Below, piece by piece: positions 1 through 8,500 of a stretch of 64,000 nucleotides of DNA. Numbering within the stretch: position 1 is the first letter of the stretch; every line of letters starts with the position of its first letter. Made by a program: the position numbers and the translations under genes. Location: assembly GCF_003605435.1 (NCBI RefSeq), contig NZ_QXQB01000003.1, forward strand, positions 310,001-374,000, read 5' to 3'. The notes under the pieces are model-generated. The model was not told where the DNA came from. It did not search any database and saw only the letters and a list, made by a program, of their open reading frames with translations. This DNA is from Paenibacillus pinisoli (GTDB lineage Bacteria; Bacillota; Bacilli; Paenibacillales; Paenibacillaceae).

Positions 1-392
1 ATCAAGGACTCGGCGTTATTCCATATTTCCCGCTGGCGGGCGGCATTCTTACCGGCAAATATGCCTCGGCGCAGGATGCGCCGGAGGGTTCGCGCGCAGA
101 CACTGACCCCGGCTTCAAGCGGTTCATGGAAGAGAGGAACCTGACGCTTGCGCGCCAGGTGAATGAATTGGCGGCGGAAATCGGCACGACGGCAAGCACG
201 CTGTCGCTTGCCTGGCTGATGGCCCGGCCCGCTGTCTCCACGGTCATCGTCGGCGCGACACGTGTCAGCCAGCTCCGCGACAATCTCTCCAGCTTAGATC
301 TGAGGCTGAGCGCTGAGACGCTGGCGCGGCTGGACGAGATCAGCCTGCCGTTCAGGCAAGGCGAGCCATTCGCCGTGTACCGGCTGTCTTAA
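1..392 (+). CDS. Aldo/keto reductase, C-terminal part (5' end outside window)
   Basis: The open frame enters from the left edge (first whole codon at base 3) and ends at TAA 390-392, giving about 129 residues. The C-terminal half of an NAD(P)H-dependent aldo/keto reductase is recognisable: a late barrel strand and loop (VIPYFPLAGGILTGKY), then a helix leading into the cofactor-binding segment VIVGATRVSQLRDNL and the closing helix with LDEIS. These are typical of the AKR family of cytosolic enzymes that reduce carbonyl compounds. The catalytic Asp/Tyr/Lys/His lie in the missing N-terminal part, so the substrate class cannot be judged. The stop overlaps the 3' end of the convergent DUF4085 gene by four bases. 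Confidence 0.85.
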   Translation, partial: QGLGVIPYFPLAGGILTGKYASAQDAPEGSRADTDPGFKRFMEERNLTLARQVNELAAEIGTTASTLSLAWLMARPAVSTVIVGATRVSQLRDNLSSLDLRLSAETLARLDEISLPFRQGEPFAVYRLS

Positions 393-1099
393 TCCAGCCC
401 GTCGCTGGAGCTTTCGTGAGCTGCCGGCTCCGATACGGCCGTCACCCGGCTGGCCCGGATGACAAGCTCATTCATATGCTGCAAGCCGCTGCCCGAATCC
501 AGCAGCGCGCGCAGCTCGAAGCCGCCGCCGCTTACGTCCAGCTCCTCATAGAGCCAGTGATTGCCCGGCAAGGGACTGAGCGCCTCATAATGGGTCACAC
601 CTTCGAACCGAAGGAATAGATGAGCATGGCCAAGCATCGAGCCGCTGCAGTCCAGCAGCAGCTCGATGCTTTTTTCATCCTCGCTGACCGTTGCGGCGAT
701 GACCCTCGCGTCATGAAGCCGGTGGATGATGCTGCGCTCCTCGGGCAGCTTAGACTCGACCCGCCGGTAACGCGTCCAATATGCATCCCTTGCCTCTTCC
801 CATTCGCGCTCAAGGTCTTGCTTCCATGCCTCGGCTTTTCTACGAAATTCAGTGGACGGCATCCCCATTCTTTTCAAGTCGCCTTCGCCGCGCTTAATAG
901 CTTCCTGTAGCTCTTGCGGCATATGGCGGGTAATGATTGGCTCCAGATAGGAATAGAAGGCAAGCGATTCCGCCTCGTAATCCCTGTCATTCTCCACATA
1001 CCACTGCCTGTCGGCTGCATAGTCCTCCTCACTTTCATGAAAGACGAGAAAGCCCCGAATTTGCATCTTCCGATACTGCTCCGCCGTGAAGTACTTCAA
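389..1099 (-). CDS. DUF4085 family protein
   Basis: This is a 236-aa soluble protein that I recognise as the DUF4085 family of Bacillales, function unknown. The family's N-terminal signature (LKYFTAEQYRKMQIRGFL) is present, followed by an acidic/aromatic helical region and a C-terminal beta-rich half. The frame is open upstream to an ATG at 1138, but I choose TTG at 1099: an AGGAGGGG ribosome site sits six bases in front of it and family members begin at this motif. No signal peptide or membrane segment is seen. It stands alone, convergent with the aldo/keto reductase and followed upstream by a separate Gfo/Idh/MocA gene on the same strand. Confidence 0.8.
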   Translation of the reverse strand: MKYFTAEQYRKMQIRGFLVFHESEEDYAADRQWYVENDRDYEAESLAFYSYLEPIITRHMPQELQEAIKRGEGDLKRMGMPSTEFRRKAEAWKQDLEREWEEARDAYWTRYRRVESKLPEERSIIHRLHDARVIAATVSEDEKSIELLLDCSGSMLGHAHLFLRFEGVTHYEALSPLPGNHWLYEELDVSGGGFELRALLDSGSGLQHMNELVIRASRVTAVSEPAAHESSSDGLD

Positions 1100-1192
1100 C
1101 CTAGTCCCCTCCTCATATGAACGCCAGACACCAATCATGCCAAAAAAAGGGCCGGATACGAGCTCCTCTCCCTCGCCCCGGCCTTAGACCTT

Positions 1193-2179
1193 CTATACGT
1201 TATCGGCTGGATAGACAATGCCGAGCTGCCTTCTGGCCTCGTCCATAATTTCCATCGTAATAAGAGACACCTCGTGCGTATTTACCGATGACTCTCGCTT
1301 GCCTTCATTCAGCAGCTGGATAAATTCATCCAGCTCATAGTACATCGTATGCTCGATTGTCGGCCTTGTCAGATCCTGAACCTGGCCGTCACGCGTATGC
1401 AGCTCGATCCGCACCGGCTCGCTGATTTTATTAATGACAAGATTGCCGTTCTCCCCTTGAATCTCATTCGGCAGCGATGAACTAGTAATCTTGGAATGCA
1501 TCAGCACCGCATCCATCGAATCGTAGCCCAGAATGATGCTGCCTTCTCCGTCTACGCCTGTCTCAAGCTTAACCCCTTCCGCCTTGACCGTGCGAGGTCT
1601 GCCGAATAGGGCAACTGCAGGATAGATGCAATAGATGCCGATATCCATCAGGGAGCCGTTCGACAGCTCCGGCTTGAACGCATTCATCACCTCGCCTGCC
1701 TTGTAGGCGTCATAACGGGAGGAATATTGACAGAAGCTCGCAAAATATCGCCGTACCGGTCCGATTCGCTCCAGATTGTCGCGCAGAACGCCAAAGCCCG
1801 GCATAAGCGTCGACTTCACCGCTTCCATCAACAACGTGCCTGTGCGGTTCGCCGTTTCTATCATTTCCTTCAGCTCGCGGACATTGGAAGCCGCCGGCTT
1901 CTCGCACAAGACGTGAATGCCGTGATTCATCGCCGTGACCGCATGCGGAGCATGAAAGCTGTTAGGGCTTGCGATGTAGACGGCGTCGATCTCTCCGCTG
2001 GCGAACATAGCGTCCAGGCTCGTGAAGCGGTGCGGAATTCCATGCTTGTCCGCGAATGCCGCAGCTGTCTCTTCCGTGCGGGAATAGACCGCCGTCAGGC
2101 TGAATTGCTCGTGCAGCTTGGCCGCCGCGAGGAATCTTTCGGTAATCCAGTTCGTTCCGATAAGGCCGAATCGTATCAT
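1193..2179 (-). CDS. Gfo/Idh/MocA family oxidoreductase
   Basis: This is a 328-aa NAD(P)-dependent oxidoreductase. The N-terminal Rossmann fold begins IRFGLIGTNWITERF, where the third glycine of GxGxxG is replaced. The family's EKP motif follows (VLCEKPAASN, around residues 92-101) and supplies the lysine near the nicotinamide. The C-terminal half is the alpha/beta substrate-binding domain. The family oxidises or reduces sugars, inositols and related polyols; the substrate cannot be told from sequence. The ATG is preceded by AGAAGGAGCTG with good spacing. It is divergent from the DUF5808 membrane protein, so the 90-bp gap probably holds both promoters. Confidence 0.88.
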   Translation of the reverse strand: MIRFGLIGTNWITERFLAAAKLHEQFSLTAVYSRTEETAAAFADKHGIPHRFTSLDAMFASGEIDAVYIASPNSFHAPHAVTAMNHGIHVLCEKPAASNVRELKEMIETANRTGTLLMEAVKSTLMPGFGVLRDNLERIGPVRRYFASFCQYSSRYDAYKAGEVMNAFKPELSNGSLMDIGIYCIYPAVALFGRPRTVKAEGVKLETGVDGEGSIILGYDSMDAVLMHSKITSSSLPNEIQGENGNLVINKISEPVRIELHTRDGQVQDLTRPTIEHTMYYELDEFIQLLNEGKRESSVNTHEVSLITMEIMDEARRQLGIVYPADNV

Positions 2180-2270
2180 GTTGAACAGCTCCTTCTCATT
2201 TTGACAAAAACATATGTTCTATATTATATTGGGCGAGAGCATCAGAGATATCCTAACGGGAGGTAGAATA

Positions 2271-3659
2271 TTGGACACATTGATCTTGCTTATTCCGGGT
2301 CTGATCGTATATATTTCCGTTCTGATCGTATACGGGACGCAGTCGAAGCCGAAGAACGGCATCCTGTTCGGCCTTAAGCTTGCTGAAGCTGCGCATTCGG
2401 ACCCGCGTATCGCCGCGCTCCAAGCGCAATTCCGCAAGTCGTACCGCTGGTACGCCGGCGCCGCGCTGCTCGGGCTTGCCCCTTTGCTATGGCTCGGCTC
2501 GTATTTCACGTTATCTTTCATCTACTTCTTCTTGTGGGTCGCAGGTGTCATGTACACCTCCACCGTACCATTTAAAACCATCCATCACAAGGCCGTCGCG
2601 CTGAAAAGGGATGAGCAATGGTTTGTCGGCAAGAAGCGGTACATATCGGTCGATAAGGACATTGCCCGACTGGCAGCCATGAAGCCTTGGTCGCCTTATT
2701 GGTTCATCCTGCCCGCCGTTCTGAGCATTCCGCTGATCGCCTTGTCGATCTCGCATGACAATCCGCTGCTGCGCCTGACCGGCTTCGCCTCTCTGGCCAT
2801 GACCGGCATTCTGCTGCTGCTGTCGCTCAGCTTCACCCACGGCAAGGCGCGGGCCTACAGCCGGAACCCGGTTGCCAACAATGCCATTCATCATGCGGCT
2901 AGACGGTATTGGTCGATCTTATGGCTGCTGCTGGCGATCTTCGAGGTCGCCAATGCTTTTATCGCCTATAACGTGCTTTCTGAAGGAACGATGATTCATA
3001 TCAACCTATGGATGGGCGGCATCGCCATGGTCTCGCTCGTTCCCCTGCTTGGCATCTATTACGTGCACAACCGCGTCAAGGAGCTGGAATACCGCTTCGG
3101 CAGCACCGACGGCAAGGGCTACTATGCAGAAGACGACGACCTTCACTGGAGGCATGGCTTGTCCTATTACAATCCGGAGGACAAGTCCATCATGGTGCAG
3201 AAGCGCGTCGGCACCGGAACCACCGTCAATCTGGCCGCCAAAGGCGGCAAGCGGATTTATTACGGAAGCCTTGTGCTTGTTGCCGTCATCGTCCTGCCCG
3301 TTATCATCTTGATGATCCGGGCGGATGCTTCTCCGCCGCAGCTGCGGATTAGTGACCAGGGAACGGTATCGATCAAAAATACCGAATATGCCTACAGCTT
3401 CGAGCTCGACGAGATCAAGGAGCTGACGCTGGAGGATGCTGTGCCGACAGGCTTCCGCACGAATGGCATGGCGACCTCAGCTTATGCGAGAGGCAACTTC
3501 AAGCTGGCTGAGCTTGGCCCTGCCAAGCTCTATGTATTCAAGAAGACGCCGCCATACATTGTAATGAAACTGGATGACTTGGTGGTCATCTACAACGATG
3601 AAGAGCCAGCCAAGACAAGAGCTCTCTATCAGGAGCTGAAGAAAGCGTCTGGACTTTAA
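2271..3659 (+). CDS. DUF5808 domain membrane protein
   Basis: This is a 462-aa polytopic membrane protein with an N-terminal helix (ILLIPGLIVYISVLIVYG), two helices near residues 75-110, two near 155-190 and two near 220-265. A short conserved block follows at about residues 288-316 (LHWRHGLSYYNPEDKSIMV, then KRVGTGTTVNLA), which I recognise as the DUF5808 signature. After one more transmembrane helix comes a C-terminal domain that resembles a bacterial PH-like fold (ISIKNTEYAYSFELDEIKEL). Function is unknown; related proteins are often annotated DUF1648/DUF5808. An upstream ATG exists at 2214, but TTG 2271 is better supported because GGGAGG lies seven bases before it. A UUCG-loop terminator follows. 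Confidence 0.8.
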   Translation: MDTLILLIPGLIVYISVLIVYGTQSKPKNGILFGLKLAEAAHSDPRIAALQAQFRKSYRWYAGAALLGLAPLLWLGSYFTLSFIYFFLWVAGVMYTSTVPFKTIHHKAVALKRDEQWFVGKKRYISVDKDIARLAAMKPWSPYWFILPAVLSIPLIALSISHDNPLLRLTGFASLAMTGILLLLSLSFTHGKARAYSRNPVANNAIHHAARRYWSILWLLLAIFEVANAFIAYNVLSEGTMIHINLWMGGIAMVSLVPLLGIYYVHNRVKELEYRFGSTDGKGYYAEDDDLHWRHGLSYYNPEDKSIMVQKRVGTGTTVNLAAKGGKRIYYGSLVLVAVIVLPVIILMIRADASPPQLRISDQGTVSIKNTEYAYSFELDEIKELTLEDAVPTGFRTNGMATSAYARGNFKLAELGPAKLYVFKKTPPYIVMKLDDLVVIYNDEEPAKTRALYQELKKASGL

Positions 3660-3766
3660 AGCGGCCTGTTATTATGGAGCGTTGGTGCGGCTACGCCTCT
3701 AAGCAAGCAGCCCCTGGTTTACACCTCATATCCGGAATCATATTTTAATCGCTTTAGTAAATGCCG

Positions 3767-3795
3767 GCTGGCCCTTCGGGGCCAGCTTTTTATTT
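3767..3795 (+). terminator. Rho-independent terminator with UUCG loop
   Basis: A perfect 8-bp stem (GCTGGCCC / GGGCCAGC) is closed by a TTCG tetraloop and followed by TTTTTATTTG. It ends transcription of the DUF5808 gene before the convergent AAA ATPase gene. Confidence 0.9.
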
Positions 3796-3808
3796 GTTTA
3801 TCCGATCC

Positions 3809-4573
3809 CTATTCTTCGTTCAGCAAATCCTTCAGCAGCCGGTCCCGATTGTTCAGAAATTGCTTCGTAATGATGTAATGCTCCGTCTCCTCCCAAGTCG
3901 TCGTGTTAACTCCATCAGCAGTCAGCTCATATATAACGGAATCCGGATAAGCCATGACGATTGGCGAGTGAGTCGCAATAATAAACTGAGAGTTGTCTTG
4001 AATCAAATCATGCATGCGGGCGAGCAGCGCCATCTGTCTGGACGGCGACAGCGCCGCCTCGGGCTCATCGAGAATATACAGCCCGTTGCCGCCAAATCGG
4101 TGGAGGAAGGTAGAGAAGAACGATTCCCCGTGCGATTGCTGGTGGAGCGACTTTCCGCCGTAGGAAGATATGATTGGCGGCCCCATCCCCACACCCTCGC
4201 GATCCATCTCGTCTATGTTCGTCGCCAGATTATAATAGCTTTCAGCCCGGAAGAAGAAGCCGTCTTTCGGCCTTTTTGCGCCGCGAACCGGCTTCAAATA
4301 CTGGTGCAGCTCCGAATGCGTCGCTTCGGTCTGGAAGGTGAAGTTGACCGTGCCGCCCTCCGCATTAAAGCCGAGCGCAACTGCGATCGCCTCCATCAGC
4401 GTCGACTTGCCCGACCCGTTTTCGCCGACCAGGTAAGTCACTTTCGGGTGAAACTCCAGCTCATCCAGCTCTCGCACCGCATTCAGGCTGAAGGGATATT
4501 GGCGGAAGGAAGGCACGCTATCCCTCAGCAGGGCAATTTTGCGCAGGAACCCGCTTCGTTCATGTATAGACAT
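3809..4573 (-). CDS. AAA family ATPase (OLD/RecF-like, COG3910 type)
   Basis: This is a 254-aa single-domain ABC/SMC-type ATPase. Walker A is YLVGENGSGKST (about residues 47-58), the Walker B region is LYILDEPEAALSP (about 167-179), and the H-loop is FIIATHSP. It has no membrane segments and no TOPRIM or nuclease domain, so it resembles the short predicted ATPases of the OLD/RecF group rather than a transporter subunit. The role is unknown; such proteins occur alone and in defence or repair contexts. Here it lies 80 bp downstream of a CYTH-domain gene on the same strand and could be co-transcribed with it. Confidence 0.8.
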   Translation of the reverse strand: MSIHERSGFLRKIALLRDSVPSFRQYPFSLNAVRELDELEFHPKVTYLVGENGSGKSTLMEAIAVALGFNAEGGTVNFTFQTEATHSELHQYLKPVRGAKRPKDGFFFRAESYYNLATNIDEMDREGVGMGPPIISSYGGKSLHQQSHGESFFSTFLHRFGGNGLYILDEPEAALSPSRQMALLARMHDLIQDNSQFIIATHSPIVMAYPDSVIYELTADGVNTTTWEETEHYIITKQFLNNRDRLLKDLLNEE

Positions 4574-4655
4574 GCTTCATCGCTCCTTTAATATTTTATC
4601 GCCCGCTAACCTATTCCTCTTGCCACTACTTTTACTGCTTCTCTTACAGCTTCCT

Positions 4656-5168
4656 TTACTGCTTCTCTTGCCACTTCTCTCCCTGCAGCTGCTTCCATAC
4701 CGTCTTGTTGCTGTATTGCTTCTGCGAGCTGATGTCCTCCCCGAACCATTCCGGCGCCTGGAAGGAGTTAGCTTCCTCCAAGGAAGGGAACTCCACTTCA
4801 AGCACAGACAGCTGAATTTGGTCGTAGGTGTCGATCTCAACCGTTCTGCCGTTCCATGATGCGGTAATCCGGTTTTTGGTCAGCGGCATAAAGCCGAAGG
4901 CCTGGGTTACCTGCTCATAAATGCTTCCCGATATGCTGTACTCCACTTCTTCTCTCACAAGTCCGTTGCCGCTCTTGAACGTATGCGTGTGGGACACCTG
5001 GCCTGTCGCCAGATCAGTCAGCCTGCGGACTCTCAGCTCTTCATTTTCATCCATTGCCAGATATGTCTGCTCGATGCGCTGCTCCGATTGGAGAATCAGT
5101 TCTCCCGCTTCAATCTGCGCCGCCGGGTAACGCGGCAATAAAAACTTGCGTTCTATTTCCAATGACAT
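4656..5168 (-). CDS. CYTH domain protein (triphosphate tunnel metalloenzyme)
   Basis: This is a 170-aa soluble protein with the defining ExExK motif at the very N-terminus (MSLEIERKFLL). Charged strands typical of the eight-stranded triphosphate tunnel follow (ELRVRRLTD, GLVREEVEYSI, RTVEIDTYDQ, LSVLEVEF). The family hydrolyses or cyclises triphosphate compounds such as inorganic triphosphate, thiamine triphosphate or ATP; which one applies here cannot be told. The length is normal for the family. The first ATG follows AGGAGAAG. Just beyond the stop there is a CT-rich degenerate repeat (about 4618-4690). Confidence 0.85.
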   Translation of the reverse strand: MSLEIERKFLLPRYPAAQIEAGELILQSEQRIEQTYLAMDENEELRVRRLTDLATGQVSHTHTFKSGNGLVREEVEYSISGSIYEQVTQAFGFMPLTKNRITASWNGRTVEIDTYDQIQLSVLEVEFPSLEEANSFQAPEWFGEDISSQKQYSNKTVWKQLQGEKWQEKQ

Positions 5169-5289
5169 ACGAGTTCACTTCTCCTCTGTGATTGCTTCTC
5201 TCGATAATTGCTGTAATTGCTTATTCTCCAAACTACCAAATTCGCCAAACCGAATCAACCGCGCTGCCCGGCGTTTATAAAAAATACAT

Positions 5290-5317
5290 TTCGACAGGCG
5301 TCCCGCACTGATACAAT
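5290..5317 (+). promoter_or_regulatory. Possible sigma-A promoter of thiD
   Basis: TTCGAC (5290-5295) and TACAAT (5312-5317) are separated by 16 bp, about 37 bp before the thiD start. The -10 box is good and the -35 box is weak. Confidence 0.4.
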
Positions 5318-5354
5318 AATAGCTAATCTATGTGTGAGGAAAGGAAATTCCACT

Positions 5355-6170
5355 ATGTCATCTGCAACCGTCATCCGCAAAGCGTTAACGATAGCCGGCT
5401 CGGACAGCGGCGGCGGCGCGGGCATTCAGGCTGATCTGAAAACCTTTCAGGAGCTGGGCGTATACGGGATGTCAGCGGTCACAGCGATTACCGCGCAGAA
5501 TACGCTTGGCGTGCAAGCCGTCTATCCGATGGAAGCAAATGCCGTTGCCGAGCAGCTGCGCTCAATTGGCGATGACCTGCCGCCCGATGCCGTCAAGACG
5601 GGCATGCTGGCCCATGCCTCTATCATAACAGCCGTCGCTGACCAAATAGCCCGCTACAAGCTGCCCCAGCTTGTCATTGACCCTGTCATGATTGCAAAAG
5701 GAGGCACCTCCCTGCTGCAACGCGAAGCGTTGTCGGCCCTGATTGCGAAGCTAATCCCGTTATCCTTCATGATTACGCCGAATATTCCGGAGGCCGAAGT
5801 GCTGACGGATATGCGTATCTTGAGCTTGAACGACCGGGAAGAGGCGGCCCGCCGATTGCATCAGTTGGGCAGTAAAAATGTGCTGCTGAAAGGCGGACAT
5901 GATCCCTCTACGCGCGACTTGGTCGTCGATATGCTGTATGACGGCACAACGTATCGTTACTGGGAGCATCCGCGCATCGATACACGCCATACGCATGGCA
6001 CCGGCTGTACCTTCTCGGCGGCGATAACCGCCGGACTAGCTCAGGGCATGAACGCTTATGACGCAGTCGATCTTGGAAAAGCGTTCATCCACGCCGCTAT
6101 CCAGCATTCGCTCCAGATTGGGGCAGGCCACGGACCTACCAATCATTTTGCCTATCGCCGATTGCAATGA
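5355..6170 (+). CDS. thiD: Hydroxymethylpyrimidine/phosphomethylpyrimidine kinase
   Basis: This is a 271-aa ribokinase-fold kinase. The N-terminus TIAGSDSGGGAGIQADLKTF and the C-terminal anion hole HTHGTGCTFSAA are those of ThiD, which phosphorylates 4-amino-5-hydroxymethyl-2-methylpyrimidine phosphate in thiamine synthesis. The sequence follows B. subtilis ThiD (YjbV) much more closely than PdxK: GVYGMSAVTAITAQNTLGV and VIDPVMIAKGG are shared. A side activity on pyridoxine is common in this group. The ATG at 5355 is preceded by AGGAAAGGAAA; the longer open frame (from 5217) has no ribosome site. No other thiamine gene lies nearby. Confidence 0.9.
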   Translation: MSSATVIRKALTIAGSDSGGGAGIQADLKTFQELGVYGMSAVTAITAQNTLGVQAVYPMEANAVAEQLRSIGDDLPPDAVKTGMLAHASIITAVADQIARYKLPQLVIDPVMIAKGGTSLLQREALSALIAKLIPLSFMITPNIPEAEVLTDMRILSLNDREEAARRLHQLGSKNVLLKGGHDPSTRDLVVDMLYDGTTYRYWEHPRIDTRHTHGTGCTFSAAITAGLAQGMNAYDAVDLGKAFIHAAIQHSLQIGAGHGPTNHFAYRRLQ

Positions 6171-6258
6171 ACTGATAGATATACTCTCAATTTCTGCAAC
6201 CTTTCTAAGCATCCGACCGTCTAGTTGTTCGACTTCAAGAGATGAAGGAGAGAACAGC

Positions 6259-7125
6259 ATGATCAACAACAAGAAGCTATTCAAGACGGCGGCTGCCCTG
6301 GCCATTGCATTGTCATTATTGGCAGGCTGCAGCAATGGGAGCGGCAAAGAAGCCGGCAACGCAGATGCCAGCCCGAATGTGACCGCATCGGCAACGCCTG
6401 ATTCTGGAGGCGCCACGAGCGGTGAAGACGCAGACGGTTCGCCAGATCCATCTGGCGAAGCGGAGCTGCAAGCCTCCGAGACGCCTGCTACGGATGAGCC
6501 CTCGCAAGAGAGCGCTGCACCGTCTGCAACAGCGAAGCCATCTGCGGAAGCATCCGCAACGGCGAAGCCGACACCGAAGCCTACAGCAAAACCAACAGTA
6601 AAGCCGTCTGAGAAACCAGGCTCCAAGCCAGCTGAAAAGCCGTCGACCTCGACACCAAGCCAAAAGCCGTCACCCAAGCCGACTGTGAAGCCTACCGAGA
6701 AGCCGAAGCCATCGCAGAAGCCGGAAGCTTCCGTTAATGTGAAAACTTCCGAAATCGTCGACAAGATCAAAGAAGAAGTTGAACTGCCGATGCTGTTGTC
6801 CGTATCGGGCGAGCAGGTGAAGGATTCGTATTATTTTGATCCGAGCGAGCTGATTGCCGAGGGTTCCTATAACCAGGCGATGATGAACACAAAAGCGACG
6901 GAGCTCGTGGTTGTGAAGCTGAAGTCGGACAAGCATTATGATGCTGTCAAAGAAGGTCTGACCAAGCGCGCCGAGGACATCATCAAGACGTTCTCGCAGT
7001 ATTTGCCGGACCAGCACGAGGACGCAAAAAACTACCAAATTGTGCGTCAGGGCAACTACGTGATGCTTTCGATCTCCCACGATCAAGAGGCGATCAAGAA
7101 GGTTTTTGATAGCTTCTTCAAGTAA
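6259..7125 (+). CDS. DUF4358 lipoprotein with Pro/Thr/Lys-rich stalk
   Basis: This is a 288-aa secreted lipoprotein. A signal peptide ends in the lipobox SLLAGC, with the lipid-bearing Cys at residue 24. Residues of about 30-160 form a low-complexity stalk rich in Ala, Pro, Ser, Thr, Lys and Glu (repeated KPT/KPS units). The C-terminal 120 residues form a folded domain (SEIVDKIKEEVELPML onward, ending VFDSFFK) that fits DUF4358. The ATG at 6259 has AAGGAG in front. The stalk probably carries the domain through the wall. Function is unknown. Confidence 0.8.
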   Translation: MINNKKLFKTAAALAIALSLLAGCSNGSGKEAGNADASPNVTASATPDSGGATSGEDADGSPDPSGEAELQASETPATDEPSQESAAPSATAKPSAEASATAKPTPKPTAKPTVKPSEKPGSKPAEKPSTSTPSQKPSPKPTVKPTEKPKPSQKPEASVNVKTSEIVDKIKEEVELPMLLSVSGEQVKDSYYFDPSELIAEGSYNQAMMNTKATELVVVKLKSDKHYDAVKEGLTKRAEDIIKTFSQYLPDQHEDAKNYQIVRQGNYVMLSISHDQEAIKKVFDSFFK

Positions 7126-7156
7126 GAGAACTTGCGCCTAAAACTGCGGTATACAT

Positions 7157-7208
7157 AAAGAGGCTGTCTCCCAGGTCAACAGTGTTGATCCTCCGGGACA
7201 GCCTCTTT
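7157..7208 (+). terminator. Terminator-like hairpin after the lipoprotein gene
   Basis: A 12-bp stem (AAAGAGGCTGTC / GACAGCCTCTTT) encloses a 28-base loop that contains a smaller GTCAACAGTGTTGATC hairpin. The T tract is short (TTTGATTT). It is built like the long hairpin at 40309-40351. Confidence 0.65.
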
Positions 7209-7214
7209 GATTTG

Positions 7215-8500
7215 CTCCGCGCTTCGCTCCATTCACAGAATTTGCTCCTCTAACGACGTCACGCGGCGCTACATCGCTCCATACGCCGAGTTTGCTCCTC
7301 TAACGACGCCTCACGGCGCTACACCGCTCCATTCGCAGAATTTGCTCCTCTAACGACGCCTCACGGCGCTACACCGCTCCATCCGCCGAATTTGTCCCTC
7401 TAACGACGCCTCACGGCGCTACATCGCTACATTCGCTGAATATGTCTCTCTAACGACGCCACGCGGCGCTACATCGCTCCATACGCCGAATTTGCTCCTC
7501 TAACGACGCCTCACGGCGCTACATCGCTCCATTCACCGAATCTGCTCCTCTAACGGTGCCACGCGGCGCTACACCGCTCCATTCGCAGAATTTGCTCCTC
7601 TAACGACGCCACGCGGCGCTATACAGCTCCATACGCGAGTTTGCTCCTCTAACGACACCTCACGGCGCTACACCGCTCCATCCACCGAATTTGCTCCTCT
7701 AACAACGCCTCACGGCGCTACAACGCTCCATTCGCAGAATTTGCTCCTCTAACGACGTCACTCGGCGCTACACCGCTGCATTCGCAGAATCCGCTCCTCT
7801 AACGACACCTCACGGCGCTACATCGCTCCATTCGCTGAATCTGCTCCTCTAACGACGCCTCACGGCGCTACATCGCTCCATCCACCGAATTTGCTCCTCT
7901 AACGGTGTCACGCGGCGCTATACAGCTCCATCCGCTTAATTCGCTCCTCTAGCGGTGCCACACGGCGCTATACAGCTCCATACGCGAGTTTGCTCCTCTA
8001 ACGACGCCTCACGGCGCTACACCGCTCCATCCGCCGAATCTGCTCCTCTAACGACGCCACGCGGCGCTACACCGCTCCATTCGCTGAATCTGCTCCTCTA
8101 ACGACGCCTCACGGCGCTACACCGCTCCATTCGCGCTACATCGCTCCATCCACCGGATTCGCTCCTCTAACGACACCTCACGGCGCTACACCGCTCCATC
8201 CGCCGAATCTGCTCCTCTAACGACGCCTCACGGCGCTACATCGCTCCATTCGCTGAATCTGCTCCTCTAACGACGCCACGCGGCGCTACATCGCTACATC
8301 CGCCGCATTTCCACCTCTAACGACGCCTCGCGGCGCTACACCGCTCCATCCGCCGAATCCGCTCCTCTAACGACACCTCACGGCGCTACATCGCTCCATT
8401 CGCTGAATCTGCTCCTCTAACGACGCCACGCGGCGCTACATCGCTCCATCCGCCGAATCTGCTCCTCTAACGACGCCTCACGGCGCTCCCTAACTCCACC
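7215..8500. repeat. Tandem array 1: 25 units of 49-50 bp
   Basis: About 25 near-identical units run head to tail with the core TCCTCTAACGACGCC followed by TCACGGCGCTACA, then CGCTCCATTCGC-GAAT. Variants alternate between GACGCCTCACGG and GACGCCACGCGG, which gives 50- and 49-bp units. One unit near 8130 is truncated. Read on the minus strand each unit begins with a hairpin core (TAGCGCCGTGAGGCGTCGTTA). There is no unique spacer, so this is not CRISPR. The array starts right after the lipoprotein terminator and its last unit runs into the stop codon of the 911-aa gene at 8501. No gene is seen in it. Confidence 0.95.

Noticed and set aside
6036..6770. Gly/Phe-rich minus-strand ORF of 244 codons
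   Set aside because: It is the antisense of the lipoprotein's Pro/Lys/Thr-rich stalk.
7215..8500. CRISPR array
   Set aside because: Units are contiguous 49-50-bp repeats with no unique spacers, and no cas genes are present. The same holds for the arrays at 17742 and 48751.
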